Assembly: GCA_028820635.1 (NCBI GenBank)
Contig: JAPPIG010000074.1
Location: 62,001-126,000, forward strand
DNA: 64,000 nt
Direction of reading: 5' to 3'
From: Candidatus Poribacteria bacterium
GTDB lineage: Bacteria > Poribacteria > WGA-4E > WGA-3G
Shown piece by piece: positions 17,603 through 27,407 of this stretch (the stretch's first letter is position 1; every line of letters begins with the position of its first letter). Both the position numbers and the translations under genes were made by a program. Under the pieces are notes generated by a model. It saw only the letters and a list, made by a program, of their open reading frames with translations. It was not told the DNA's origin and did no database searches.

Positions 17603-18307
17603 ATGATGATGAAGATGATTTCTATAATATTACATAGATTTATCGTTTTGTGCCTAATCATTCTTTGTAATGTGCTATTTACTCTGCCAGTATCAGCCGA
17701 GACTCTACAGTGGGATTTTAACAGAAATGCCAAGGACTGGGAAGTTACCAGCGGCGTGTGGCAAGTCAAGAACGGTGTCTATCAGATTTCAAAAGGTGGT
17801 GTAGAACATGCCGTCGTCGGTGAAAAAGATTGGGGTGACTACGCTATTGAAGCGAAAGTTCGGATTGATAAGGGCAGCTGGGCAGGGATTGTGTTCCGCG
17901 CAATAGATGAAGAGCAGTACTACGCTTTCCTTCTCAACACACAATTGCACATAATGCAACTGTATCGATATAAAACCCGACCTCCTAACGCCGTCGATCT
18001 GGGGTGGGGCTTCAAAGAAAGACTTGAGGAGCAGATTCGCCCTGTTGGCAATATTGAGATTGCCAACGGCAAATGGTTTGATATGAAAGTAGAGGTTGAA
18101 GGGGACACCTTTAAGTTGTACCTTAATAATAGATTTCAGAAAGAACATAGTAACCATAGATACAAAACTGGTAAAGTCGGTGTTTGGGCAGTAAAAACTG
18201 CAGCAAGTTTTGATGATTTCACTGTTTCTGGTGAAAATATTACGCTGGCTGTGGACCCAAACCGAAAACTGGCAACAACATGGGGACGTATCAAAATCAA
18301 TCGTTAG
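17603..18307 (+). CDS. Secreted LamG/DUF1080-like domain protein with C-terminal W-x-x-I-K motif
   Basis: 234 residues. AAGGAAGGA precedes an ATG triplet (17603, 17606 or 17609 may be used). A signal peptide (LIILCNVLFTLPVSAE) is followed by a concanavalin-like jelly-roll: GVWQVKNGVYQ, KDWGDYAIEAKVRI, GIVFRAIDEEQYYAF, and NGKWFDMKVEVEGDTFKLYL. This is the pattern of DUF1080/3-keto-disaccharide-hydrolase-like and LamG domains, often glycan binding. The C-terminus NRKLATTWGRIKINR resembles the ends of two other secreted proteins in this window. An ECF-type promoter lies upstream and sigma-propeller gene 5 lies 120 bp downstream, so the two may be co-transcribed. Confidence 0.8.
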   Translation: MMMKMISIILHRFIVLCLIILCNVLFTLPVSAETLQWDFNRNAKDWEVTSGVWQVKNGVYQISKGGVEHAVVGEKDWGDYAIEAKVRIDKGSWAGIVFRAIDEEQYYAFLLNTQLHIMQLYRYKTRPPNAVDLGWGFKERLEEQIRPVGNIEIANGKWFDMKVEVEGDTFKLYLNNRFQKEHSNHRYKTGKVGVWAVKTAASFDDFTVSGENITLAVDPNRKLATTWGRIKINR

Positions 18308-18427
18308 TTACCTGATTTATGCGAACATCCACTTCAAGGGAGGCGTTTCGGTTACCAGGAAGTTCCTCCCTCTTAACTAAAATTCGTCCAAAATGGAACC
18401 CTCTTCAATTTTTGTGTGGGATATAGA

Positions 18428-21375
18428 ATGCAATATGATGATACCGACCTAATTCAACGAACCTTAGAAGGCGATCAACAAGCTTTTACTACGCTTGTGG
18501 AAAAATACCAAAAACAGATACATGCGTTAGCGTGGCAGAAAATTGGTGATTTTCACATTGCACAAGAGATAACACAAGACGCTTTTTTAACTGCGTATCA
18601 AAAACTCGCGACACTCACACATCATAGCCAGTTTTCAGGATGGATCTATGCTATTACCAGCAATAAATGCAAGAATTGGCACCGAAAGAAACGATCGGCG
18701 TTTCAATCCTTACAAACAATAAATCCTGTAGAATTAGAGGAGGTGTATTATTCAGAATATATGACCCAACAACGCGAAGAAGCAGCAAATCAAAAACGAC
18801 GAGCAATAGTGCAGAAGTTACTCAGTAAGCTGCAAGAAAGTGACCGCACAATCGTAAATCTATTTTACATCGCAGAAATGACATGTGAGGATATTGGAAG
18901 GTTTTTAGGTGTATCTCCTAATACGGTGCGCAGCAGACTTCATCGCGCACGCAACCGATTGAAAAAGGTGGAAGCAATGATTAAAGAAAACCTTAGTAGT
19001 TTCCAACTGCCAACACAATTTACAGAAAACATCACGAAAGAGATTTCACGTCTCAATCCGATAACACCTTCTGGCAGCAAACCATTAGTGCCAATAGCAG
19101 TTTCTGCCGCCGCTGCAGTGTTAATCTTATTGTTGATGGGAGCTGGGATGCAATACCTAAATCGTTTTCAAAAACCATATAGCTTAAACGCACAATCAGA
19201 ACCGACAATTGAAATAACAGATACACAACTCGTCATTGACACGCCAACAAAACCTGCTGTGCGAACTCAGGTTGGGAGATCTAATGTAACTGGTAGAACC
19301 GAAGGGGGAGGACAAAAACCGGACACACCACTATTCGCGGCAGCACAAGCGGATGATGCTGCAATATCAAAGACAGCACCGCAGTGGATTCAAACAAATG
19401 TACCTGAAGGCGGTTCAGTCAACACACTCTTCTCAACAACGCAGGGCGACATTTTTGCAGAGACAACGACAACTCTCTATAAACTCTCTGACAATGGACA
19501 AAAATGGAAACCTGTCAAAATATGGGATGCGCCTTCACTTAGATGGACAGATTGGGCAATAGGTGGAAGACGGATGATAGAGGCAAACGATACACTCTAC
19601 ATCATCACAAATGAAGAAATTTGGGCATCCATTGATAGAGGTGAGACATGGAATTCACTTGGAACACATCCAGAAGGTCCGCCAATAGGTTTGGTAATAA
19701 CGGATGCGGGTTTTTATCTTGCTCTTGCCAATGGAGTTTATCGATCTGAAGATGGTATGGCACCGTGGATACTTCTGAAAGACGGTATGGAACCAGGAAA
19801 AATTAAGGCGATTGCTGCAGTGGAAAACACAGTTTTTGCAGGTACAAATAACGGACTCTACCGTCTCAAAGCAGGTGTATGGCAAAAAGTATCAATTCGT
19901 CAGATAGATAATGCAGAACAAAATCAAGTTGTCCATGCATTGGCAGTTTCTGAAAATCAACTCTATGTCGCAGCCGGAAAGAAGTTTGAATATAGGTCGG
20001 GAATGCAGCATCAATCAGAATTCACAGATGAGTCTTGGTGGTCACTCTATCGCTCAACTGATTTAGGCAATTCGTGGGATTCCATAGATCCCAGGAAAAG
20101 TCCGATAAATGAGGTAAAATCGAATGGAAAATTATCAATCAATTATCCACCGAATGGAACCAATGTAGCATTAGGATCAACCATAAACATAATAGCAAAA
20201 AAAGAAAAAGTAATGGTTGCTGTCCCAACAGAGTTATTCTACTCAACCAATACCGGTGAAACATGGAATTACTTCAGTTTAAATGATAGGATGGATATCG
20301 GGATTTCCCCTCCTGTTCTGATGATGGATGGAGAGACTTTCTATAGGGTTAGCAAGGCAGGCATTTACCGGACAACTGATGGAGTTAAATCGTGGCATCT
20401 ACTTAATACTGGACTTGCAAGCACAACCGTTACAAAAATAGTCGCTGTTAACAACCAACTCTATGCAAGAACAACGAATGAAATTATTACATCAGTTGAT
20501 GGTGGTGAATCGTGGACACCGCTTTCCATTGATGCTAAAAATATCTTTGTAATGGCAGGATTTAACGATGAACTATATATAAGGCAATATATGAGGAATT
20601 TAAAAAACGCACCGCCTATTCTACGTTTATCCACTGAAGACAATGAACTTACCTCTATTCCGAATATGCCTGTTTCTGAGGGATTCGATTACATTTTCCA
20701 AGAACGGGTTCCTCCTCCATTCATACATTTGGGAAGTTTTGCTATTAGCGGAGACACATACTATGTTGAATATGGACAGAAACTTTACAGATGGAAACTT
20801 GGCACTACCAAATGGTATGATACAGGGTTAATGGGTAAAAAAAAATATTACATCGCTTTAGTCCTCCCATGTCTAATGGTAATCCCTTTTACATGCCTCC
20901 ATCTCTAATTTCGCCCGATTCTATGAGTTTTAAAATCGCAGTTGCAGGTGAAAATATTTACGTCGGCAAACGGGATGGACACCTCATGCACTCACTTGAT
21001 GAAGGAAAAACTTGGAACGATCTCACCGATCATTTACCGTTTCCTGTTCAAAATTATAAATCAATAGTTTTCGCTGGAAACTTCGTCTTTGTGGCAACTG
21101 ACAAAGGTGTCTTACTGTCAGCTAATGGCACTGACTGGCACACACTCACCGATGTAGAAAAGACACCTCTTGTAACAAATAGATTGGTGGTGGATGGCAC
21201 AACGGTTTACTGTGAAACTAAGCAAAAAATATATCAATTGAACAGGAACATAGGCATCTGGCAACCGGTTACACCGGAAATCCCATATCCTGTTTCCAGC
21301 TTTGATGTGGATAATAACACGCTTTATGCTGGAACTTTTGGTGGCGGCGTACTCCGCTTTTCGCTTGATAATTAG
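18428..21375 (+). pseudogene. ECF sigma factor-transmembrane-beta-propeller fusion (paralogue 5), frameshifted at A9
   Basis: The ATG at 18428 (MQYDDTDLIQRTLEGDQQAF) is preferred to a GTG at 18416. Regions 2 and 4 are intact (SPNTVRSRLHRARNRLKK), followed by TM helix VSAAAAVLILLLMGAG and a propeller of the paralogue 1/4 type. The frame breaks at nine A (20837-20845). Upstream reads WYDTGLMG. After a -1 shift the downstream frame reads KKILHRFSPP and continues through IYVGKRDGHLMHSLDEGKTW to the normal C-terminus at 21375. The joined product would be about 980 residues. This may be a pseudogene, a homopolymer sequencing error, or a site rescued by transcriptional slippage. No shared-motif promoter was found directly upstream. 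Confidence 0.8.
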
Positions 21376-21471
21376 TTTTGGAATTTATTCTTTTGAGTCT
21401 ATCTTACACCATTTCTAATAATGATATTACATTATTTCATAAATCGGTTGTCCGAATGCAACACTCTCTTC

Positions 21472-21578
21472 TGTAGGAGCGACCTCCGAATCGCGACGAA
21501 ACCACTAATAGTCGGGAGTCGGAGTTCCCTTCTACAAAGACAGACCATCTTCTGTAGGAGCGATCTCCGAATCGCGAC
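21472..21578. repeat. Dispersed hairpin repeat, one full and one half copy
   Basis: TGTAGGAGCGACCTCCGAAT... and its imperfect complement ...GTCGGAGTTCCCTTCTAC form a hairpin at 21472-21535. A further left half lies at 21553-21578. The same sequence family occurs at 16228, 23156, 39072 and 61530. Nothing else is seen in the 21376-21694 interval apart from a short AT-rich stretch also resembling 29153-29184. Confidence 0.8.
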
Positions 21579-21694
21579 CTATTTTATAGATGTAGACATT
21601 GCATTGTAATAATAGGGTGTGGGCTTCGACAAAAACTTCACGCACCCATCTCTTTCAAAGAAATCTAATTTGAAACAACATTAGATGAGAACCA

Positions 21695-22876
21695 TCAAAC
21701 CACTTCCATCCATACCCCCGGCACAAACCCTGGATACTTCCCTTCACTGAACGCGGGATAATATTCACCCTCGCGACTGAAATCGTGAACTGTCTCTCCG
21801 CCATCCGCATTTGGAATATGTACCCTGCACGTATAATCAGTTTGGTGGAACAGCTGCTGTGGTGTCGGTGCTGATTTATCAACACTATATTCTGACAATG
21901 CATCCTCATCCACAGAGACTCCCAGTCCAGGAGAATCTGGAACATGGATCGTCCCATCAACGACTTCAAGTCGATTTTCAAGCAGATCCGATTCCCACAA
22001 CTCATGGCAGGTAATTGCTGGCAACTCCGCTTGCGATAGAACCGCACCGAGATGCACACAGTAAGCAGTGGTAATGCCAGTGCCAACCATCTGTAGCCAG
22101 AACGGTTGTCCAAACGAAGCACAGAGTGCATTCGTCCGCAGTAGTGAGTTGACACTACCTCCAACAACAAACCCACCACAACAGCGTGCATGTAAACAGG
22201 ATTCATTGTAATGCTCTACGATACGTTTTTCAACAGCCTCCTGTAACCTTGCTGCACCCTCTATATCTGTTCCGAGATAGAACGGACTCTCGTAGATAGC
22301 CACATTCGGGTGTTCATCTAACCTTTGTAAAACAGGAATAGCGTTATCCGCTGTTAGCAGGAAACCGTTGAAGTCAATATCAAGTTTGTAATCCGCTGGT
22401 ACTGCGTTGCCGACTGCGTCAACTTGTGCAAAGATGTCTCGCCATGGTCTCGCTTTGAGTTTGGCAGATGTATAACCTCTTTTGACCGATTCCTGCACTT
22501 CTGCAACCCAATCCTCTGGCGGCATGTCAATATCCCACCATGAGATCGGACACTTTTCACGCACCTTTGGACCAATCAGTTCAGACACGGATACACCTAC
22601 CGATTTACCAACAGCATCATAAAGCGACATCTGAATGCCGAACCCGACACCATCATCGCGCATACACGCAAACGGATTTTTCCCTATCAATCGCTCAATA
22701 CTATCGGATTCATCATATAAATTTTCGCCATACCCTATGACTCCATTACTAAGTTCAACACGGTAAACGTAAACCCGTTCTCCATGCGTTGCTGCTCGGT
22801 GCATGTGCCGACTGACACGGTCGCAATAGAACGGTACATTCAATGTTATTGTTTCAAGATGTTTGATGCTAAGCAT
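21695..22876 (-). CDS. Mandelate racemase/muconate lactonizing enzyme family protein (enolase superfamily)
   Basis: 393 residues with a strong RBS (GGAGGCGTCTC before ATG). The N-terminal capping domain includes RVYVYRVELSNGVIGYGEN. In the barrel, the catalytic Lys motif is K-x-K in SAKLKAR, the first metal ligand is Asp in KLDIDFNG, and the second is Glu in AIYESP. The later part, GFVVGGSVNSLL and QLVGTGITT-like FWLQMVGTGITTAY, matches a branch of the MR/MLE group acting on sugar-acid-type substrates. The usual third acidic ligand is not obvious (VEHYNES), so the exact reaction cannot be stated. A lone minus-strand gene. Confidence 0.85.
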   Translation of the reverse strand: MLSIKHLETITLNVPFYCDRVSRHMHRAATHGERVYVYRVELSNGVIGYGENLYDESDSIERLIGKNPFACMRDDGVGFGIQMSLYDAVGKSVGVSVSELIGPKVREKCPISWWDIDMPPEDWVAEVQESVKRGYTSAKLKARPWRDIFAQVDAVGNAVPADYKLDIDFNGFLLTADNAIPVLQRLDEHPNVAIYESPFYLGTDIEGAARLQEAVEKRIVEHYNESCLHARCCGGFVVGGSVNSLLRTNALCASFGQPFWLQMVGTGITTAYCVHLGAVLSQAELPAITCHELWESDLLENRLEVVDGTIHVPDSPGLGVSVDEDALSEYSVDKSAPTPQQLFHQTDYTCRVHIPNADGGETVHDFSREGEYYPAFSEGKYPGFVPGVWMEVV

Positions 22877-23155
22877 GAGACGCCTCCTAATGTTTGGATT
22901 GTTGTGAATTGTAGCATATTCTCAAAATAATCTGTTAAGAAATATCAACTTAACGATCTGAGCATATTTGAAATAATTAAATTGGTAATTATTGAAGAAT
23001 ATCGGAGAAAATCACAACAAACAACTAAAATCATAGTCATGAGATTAGATTTTAATTCTATGAGGAGAAACGACATTCAACTGAAACTTCGTCCCACATC
23101 GTTCAGGGTTATTTAGTTCTCTATATTTACCTTAATTTGTCCCGTATCCCTCTTC

Positions 23156-23181
23156 TGTAGGAGCGACCTCCTGGTCGCGAC
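23156..23181 (+). repeat. Dispersed hairpin repeat, half copy
   Basis: TGTAGGAGCGACCTCCTGGT followed by CGCGAC is a single left half of the repeat family seen at 16228 and 21472. The surrounding 22877-23243 interval is AT-rich and otherwise shows no gene. Confidence 0.7.
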
Positions 23182-23243
23182 TGTTCGGCTAAAACAGATA
23201 GAATGTCTAAAACTAAATAATCTTGGACATCGTTCTATATCAT

Positions 23244-23272
23244 TTGACACGCCACCTATTTGTTGGTATAAT
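23244..23272 (+). promoter_or_regulatory. Consensus sigma-70 promoter of the PhyH gene
   Basis: TTGACA (23244-23249), 17-bp spacer, TATAAT (23267-23272). This is a perfect consensus, 47 bp upstream of the start codon. Confidence 0.85.
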
Positions 23273-23318
23273 ATCAGTCATATATCCAACATTCTATTGG
23301 AGAGACGAGGAACACATA

Positions 23319-24182
23319 ATGGCAAAAATTGAACCCTTTTTTGTCTCAAATGAACTGTTAGATCAACCTGAAAAACTCCGCGAACGAGCGCAACAGGATG
23401 GTTATCTTTATTTTTGTGGACTAATTGATGAAGAATCCATTTATAACTTACGCAGAGATTTCTTAGAGATTTGTCATAGACACGGATGGGCGCAAGGTGG
23501 AGAAGCATTGATGGATGGCATTCGGATAGGTGGGCCTTTTATGGAAGGTGATGACGGATATTGGCCCGTATTAGACGAATTCCAATCTCTCGAATCGTTC
23601 CATGCATTTGCACATCATCCTGCTATTTTGGATATGTGTGACAAATTGTTTGGTGAAAAAACGTTGGTGCATCCACGGAATATCGGCAGAATTATGTTCC
23701 CAGAAAACACAAAATATACAACGCCTGCACACCAAGATTTTATCCATATCCGAGGAACAGAAGAGACCTATACAGGTTGGATTCCACTGGGTGCATGTCC
23801 TCAGCATTTGGGCGGATTATCTGTGTTAGCTGGATCGCATCGGTTTGGAATTTTCCCAGTGAAGCCAGCGTTTGGCGCAGGTGGACTTGGGATTGACACG
23901 GATCCATTAGAAGCGGACGGATTGCAGTGGGTCGGTGGAGATTACGAAATAGGCGATGCCATGTTCTTTCATAGCCATACCGTTCACAAAGCACTCCCAA
24001 ACCAAAGTCCTAATAGAATTCGTTTGTCTGTCGATTATCGCTATCAAGGTTGTTCTCAACCCGTCACGGAAGGTTCACTCTTGCCGCATTTCAACAGAAT
24101 GCCATGGGATGAAATTTACAACGGATGGCAATCTTCTAAATATCAATATTATTGGAACAATTTTAATCTCAATCAGGTGTAA
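23319..24182 (+). CDS. Phytanoyl-CoA dioxygenase (PhyH) family protein
   Basis: 287 residues from the ATG at 23319 (MAKIEPFFVSNELL), after GGAGAGACGAGG and a consensus promoter, so the longer upstream frame is not used. Fe(II)/2-oxoglutarate oxygenase signature: H-x-D in TPAHQDFIHIRG (about residues 138-140), distal His in FFHSHTVHKAL (about 220-223), and Arg in PNRIRLSVDYRY for 2-oxoglutarate. PhyH proteins hydroxylate small organic substrates; the substrate here is unknown. The 3' end nearly abuts the SUMF1-like gene (7 bp), suggesting an operon. Confidence 0.9.
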   Translation: MAKIEPFFVSNELLDQPEKLRERAQQDGYLYFCGLIDEESIYNLRRDFLEICHRHGWAQGGEALMDGIRIGGPFMEGDDGYWPVLDEFQSLESFHAFAHHPAILDMCDKLFGEKTLVHPRNIGRIMFPENTKYTTPAHQDFIHIRGTEETYTGWIPLGACPQHLGGLSVLAGSHRFGIFPVKPAFGAGGLGIDTDPLEADGLQWVGGDYEIGDAMFFHSHTVHKALPNQSPNRIRLSVDYRYQGCSQPVTEGSLLPHFNRMPWDEIYNGWQSSKYQYYWNNFNLNQV

Positions 24183-24188
24183 TCATTG

Positions 24189-25007
24189 ATGATAAGAATG
24201 CTGATATTGCTGACGTATAGTGTTTTCTGTGTTACAGCAAGTTTGTTGTCAGACGGTCATAACGACTCTAAAACCACGACAGTTCCAACTGGAATGGCGT
24301 TGATCCCCGCAGGCGAATTTCAGATGGGAAGCACAAACGGTGATCGTGATGAGAAGCCTATACATACCGTTCATCTTGATGCGTATTACATAGATAAACA
24401 TGAAGTTACAGTTGGAGAGTACAAAAAATTCATCAATGCCACTGGACATCGCGCACTACCAGATTCTGTATTTAGATGTTCACCTACCGACCAGCATCCA
24501 GTTGTCGGTGTGAGTTGGCACGATGCTATGGCTTACGCAAAGTGGGCAGGGAAACGGTTACCGACAGAGGCAGAATGGGAGAAAGCAGCGCGCGGCGAAT
24601 TAATTGGACAAAAATATCCATGGGGTAATGCGATTGATACTAAAAAAGCAAACTACAATAAAAACACAAAATCTGGAAAACATGATGAGCAGACAACGCC
24701 TATCGGAAAATATCCTGCCAATGCTTACGGTTTACATGACATGTCAGGCAATGTATCAGAATGGTGTCTGGATGCGTATCAGAAGAATTTCTATGTCAAT
24801 TCACCTCAACGCAACCCTATCGCGGGACCAAAGAACCTCAATCAGATTATCAATAATTTCAAAGATATAGCGACACGTCGTGTTGTGCGTGGTGGTTCGT
24901 GGAGTTTCAATGCAAAGAGCGTTCGTGTTGCAAACCGCATGGGTGAGAAACCTTCGCTTTTGAGCAGCGATGTCGGATTTAGATGTGTCCAAGATGTAAA
25001 ACCCTAA
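24189..25007 (+). CDS. SUMF1/formylglycine-generating-enzyme-fold protein lacking the active-site Cys pair
   Basis: 272 residues, with AGGTG (24175-24179) before the ATG. An N-terminal signal peptide (MIRMLILLTYSVFCVTA) is followed by the whole FGE-sulfatase fold: ALIPAGEFQMGS, HEVTVGEYKKFI, PVVGVSWHDAMAYAKWAGKRLPTEAEWE, GLHDMSGNVSEWC, RRVVRGGSW and DVGFRC. True formylglycine-generating enzymes have a Cys pair shortly before the end (as in C-x4-C-x-R-Y). Here that stretch is VRVANRMGEKPS with no Cys. It is thus probably not a sulfatase activator but one of the many SUMF1-fold proteins of other or binding function. Confidence 0.85.
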   Translation: MIRMLILLTYSVFCVTASLLSDGHNDSKTTTVPTGMALIPAGEFQMGSTNGDRDEKPIHTVHLDAYYIDKHEVTVGEYKKFINATGHRALPDSVFRCSPTDQHPVVGVSWHDAMAYAKWAGKRLPTEAEWEKAARGELIGQKYPWGNAIDTKKANYNKNTKSGKHDEQTTPIGKYPANAYGLHDMSGNVSEWCLDAYQKNFYVNSPQRNPIAGPKNLNQIINNFKDIATRRVVRGGSWSFNAKSVRVANRMGEKPSLLSSDVGFRCVQDVKP

Positions 25008-25040
25008 AGATAAGACACTTGCATTAAGGAAAAATAATCA

Positions 25041-26120
25041 TTGATTAAACTAAAAAACTTAGCACTTATCACATTCTGTTTTCTCATCGTATTGTCCGCA
25101 TCCGCAGAAAACTATACTGGTGATTTTCTGACGAACGGCATCGGTGCACGCGCCCTTGGGCTTGGGGGTGCTTACGTTAGCATCGCTGATGATGCCACCG
25201 CTACTTACTGGAATCCCGCGGGAATAGCAGGCGTTCCACAAAAATATCAAGTCTGTATGATGCATGCCACACGCCGCTCTGGATTAGGGGCATTCAGTTA
25301 TGTCAGCGGCATCGGAAAAATCTTACCTCAACTGACGCTCGGTCTCTCGTGGATTCGTGCTGGTATTGACGACATCCCTATCTATTACGATGTGCCAGCA
25401 TTTGATCCGGAAATTAGTGCTGATCAACGCAAAAACAACCCTAAATACCGACCACGAGAAGAGGATTTTATCCCTTCAGGTTATCTTAACGACAGTGAAA
25501 ACGCTTTCGTGCTATCACTTGCAACGCGTGTTGCTGTTAGTCAATCGTGGTGGGATAACTTCGGAAGGGATTCTATTGCGCCCGAATTTCTGTTCGGTGT
25601 AAATGTGAAGGGTATCTTTCAGAATTTCAATGGAGTTGGTGAACTTGACGAGGTTACTTCCGTGTTTTCCACTTATGGAAGCCGCGGATACGGTTTTGAT
25701 GCAGGGATGCTTGCACGTCTCCCTGATATGAATGCACTTTTCGGTTTGGAAAATGCAGGCGGATTCGCTTTCGGTGTGAATCTCCAAGATATATCACAAA
25801 CGACTTTGACATGGAATACCGTGCCCACTCTCAAAGAATCAATTCCAGCAAATTTCAATATAGGTCTTGCGTATTTCACGAAACTCTTTTTTAGTCGCGA
25901 ATTAATTCTATCCTATCAATGGCAAGAACGTTATGGTGGGCAAACCCATCTCGGCATAGAATATCAACTTAGTCCTCCGTTAGCATTACGCATAGGCTAC
26001 CGTGATGCTCGGTTGACAAGTGGTATCGGTATTCAACTGAAACAGTTTCGTCTTGATTATGCGCTTCTCATCGGCGATCTGGTGAGTACCCATTTTTTAA
26101 GTGTATTGTGGAATTTTTAG
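25041..26120 (+). CDS. PorV/PorQ family outer-membrane beta-barrel protein (1)
   Basis: 359 residues with a probable TTG start at 25041 (MIKLKNLALITFCFLIVLSASAE, signal peptide) and AAGGA 10 bp upstream. The signature GIGARALGLGGAYVSIADDATATYWNPAGIA is diagnostic of the PorV/PorQ (UPF0164) family of FadL-like barrels. The C-terminus ends in Phe (HFLSVLWNF), as expected for insertion by the BAM machinery. In Bacteroidetes relatives act in type IX secretion; here the function is not known. It follows the SUMF1-like gene by 33 bp and ends convergent with, and 4 bp overlapping, the MFS gene. Confidence 0.85.
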   Translation: MIKLKNLALITFCFLIVLSASAENYTGDFLTNGIGARALGLGGAYVSIADDATATYWNPAGIAGVPQKYQVCMMHATRRSGLGAFSYVSGIGKILPQLTLGLSWIRAGIDDIPIYYDVPAFDPEISADQRKNNPKYRPREEDFIPSGYLNDSENAFVLSLATRVAVSQSWWDNFGRDSIAPEFLFGVNVKGIFQNFNGVGELDEVTSVFSTYGSRGYGFDAGMLARLPDMNALFGLENAGGFAFGVNLQDISQTTLTWNTVPTLKESIPANFNIGLAYFTKLFFSRELILSYQWQERYGGQTHLGIEYQLSPPLALRIGYRDARLTSGIGIQLKQFRLDYALLIGDLVSTHFLSVLWNF

Positions 26121-27352
26121 TCAGATTTAGGGTTAGACAAATCCGGTTGATTGCGTAAGAAAATCAGAAGCGGTGCCACTAACAACGGAACCATCACTAA
26201 CCCGTCAAGCACGATAGGCAAACCGTATTTATCACCTAAAGCCCCAACTATTAAATTCAGCAGTCCGCCAACTCCCCACGATGCGCCCATCATAAAACTT
26301 GCTGCGATACTTTCATGTCCGCGTAACATCATTTGTGCTAAGATAATATTAATCGTTACTGAGCTTGTGAGAACCATATTACCTAAAAAGAGAAGCACAA
26401 GGAAAGCGATACCGCTGGTGTGAAGTGAGGCATAGAGCAGTGGCGGTGCAACAACAAGTGATAACAGCAGTAAGACAAGCGTATTTACCCGACTTAAAAA
26501 CCAACCGCTTCCCATGATACCCATTGAACCAGCGAAAATATAGAGTGCAATCACTAATGAACGTTTCTGGTCAGAATAGTCCAGGTCATCAAGATAAATA
26601 GAGAGAAAATTCTCTAATCCAGCTATTGTAACCGTTCGGAGCGATGCAATAATAAATAGCGCAAGAAGTGGTAAAAAATAAGGTCCGGCAACATGCCAAA
26701 AAGATTGACGTTCTGTTTCTCCTCCGTGCGATAGCACACGAGCAGAGGCTGTCAAGTCAAGTTCATGTTCAAATTTCAATACCATCGGCACTAACAACGC
26801 AACAAATAACCCAAGTATCATCTCCCAACCGAGTATATTTAGGTTATTATTGAATTGATATGGCAGAAATAATAGTACCAGCGGTCCTAAAGCGCGTCCG
26901 ACATTCCCACCCGTCAGAAAAATAGCGATACCCATCCCTCGCATTTCAGCGGCGAGTGCGCCTGCATAAGTAGTCGCTTGGGGATGAAAAGCAGCGACAC
27001 CAGTACCGCCAATAGCTAACAATAGAAATACAATCCATGCTGTTGGTGCAATCCCTACCAGACTTAAACCGATTGCTGTGAAAGCTACGCCAAACGTTAT
27101 GAAATGGACTGTCCGCACTCTGTCCGAAAGCCATCCGAACAGAATCTGTCCAAGAGAACTGAAGATGCTATACAGTGAGATAAGAATTCCAGCAAAACTA
27201 TTTCGCGCACCTATTGAGGCGAACTTGTTCAACAGAAATGGTTGCAGGTGTGGAAAAAGTGTCGCGTAAGAGTCGAGGATGGTATGTGCGAAAGTGAGGA
27301 AGAAAAATTGGTTGCGTGTAGATGAATTCCTGTTTTTTCGATTGTTTTCCAT
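26117..27352 (-). CDS. MFS transporter
   Basis: 411 residues with about 12 transmembrane helices in two halves. Typical major facilitator elements include the loop 2-3 motif GWLSDRVRT (after SLGQILF) and the glycine-rich helix FLLLAIGGTGVAAFHPQATTYAG, which resembles the fosmidomycin-resistance (Fsr-like) branch. The second half has the inverted echo MGASWGVGGLLNLIVGALGDKYG. It is probably a proton-driven drug or metabolite exporter; the substrate cannot be read from sequence. No clear ribosome-binding site. Confidence 0.85.
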   Translation of the reverse strand: MENNRKNRNSSTRNQFFFLTFAHTILDSYATLFPHLQPFLLNKFASIGARNSFAGILISLYSIFSSLGQILFGWLSDRVRTVHFITFGVAFTAIGLSLVGIAPTAWIVFLLLAIGGTGVAAFHPQATTYAGALAAEMRGMGIAIFLTGGNVGRALGPLVLLFLPYQFNNNLNILGWEMILGLFVALLVPMVLKFEHELDLTASARVLSHGGETERQSFWHVAGPYFLPLLALFIIASLRTVTIAGLENFLSIYLDDLDYSDQKRSLVIALYIFAGSMGIMGSGWFLSRVNTLVLLLLSLVVAPPLLYASLHTSGIAFLVLLFLGNMVLTSSVTINIILAQMMLRGHESIAASFMMGASWGVGGLLNLIVGALGDKYGLPIVLDGLVMVPLLVAPLLIFLRNQPDLSNPKSD

Positions 27353-27407
27353 TAGGTAAAATGCTATTTAGTTTCAAATATCTGGCGATTATAGCACAAT
27401 TCTTAAT

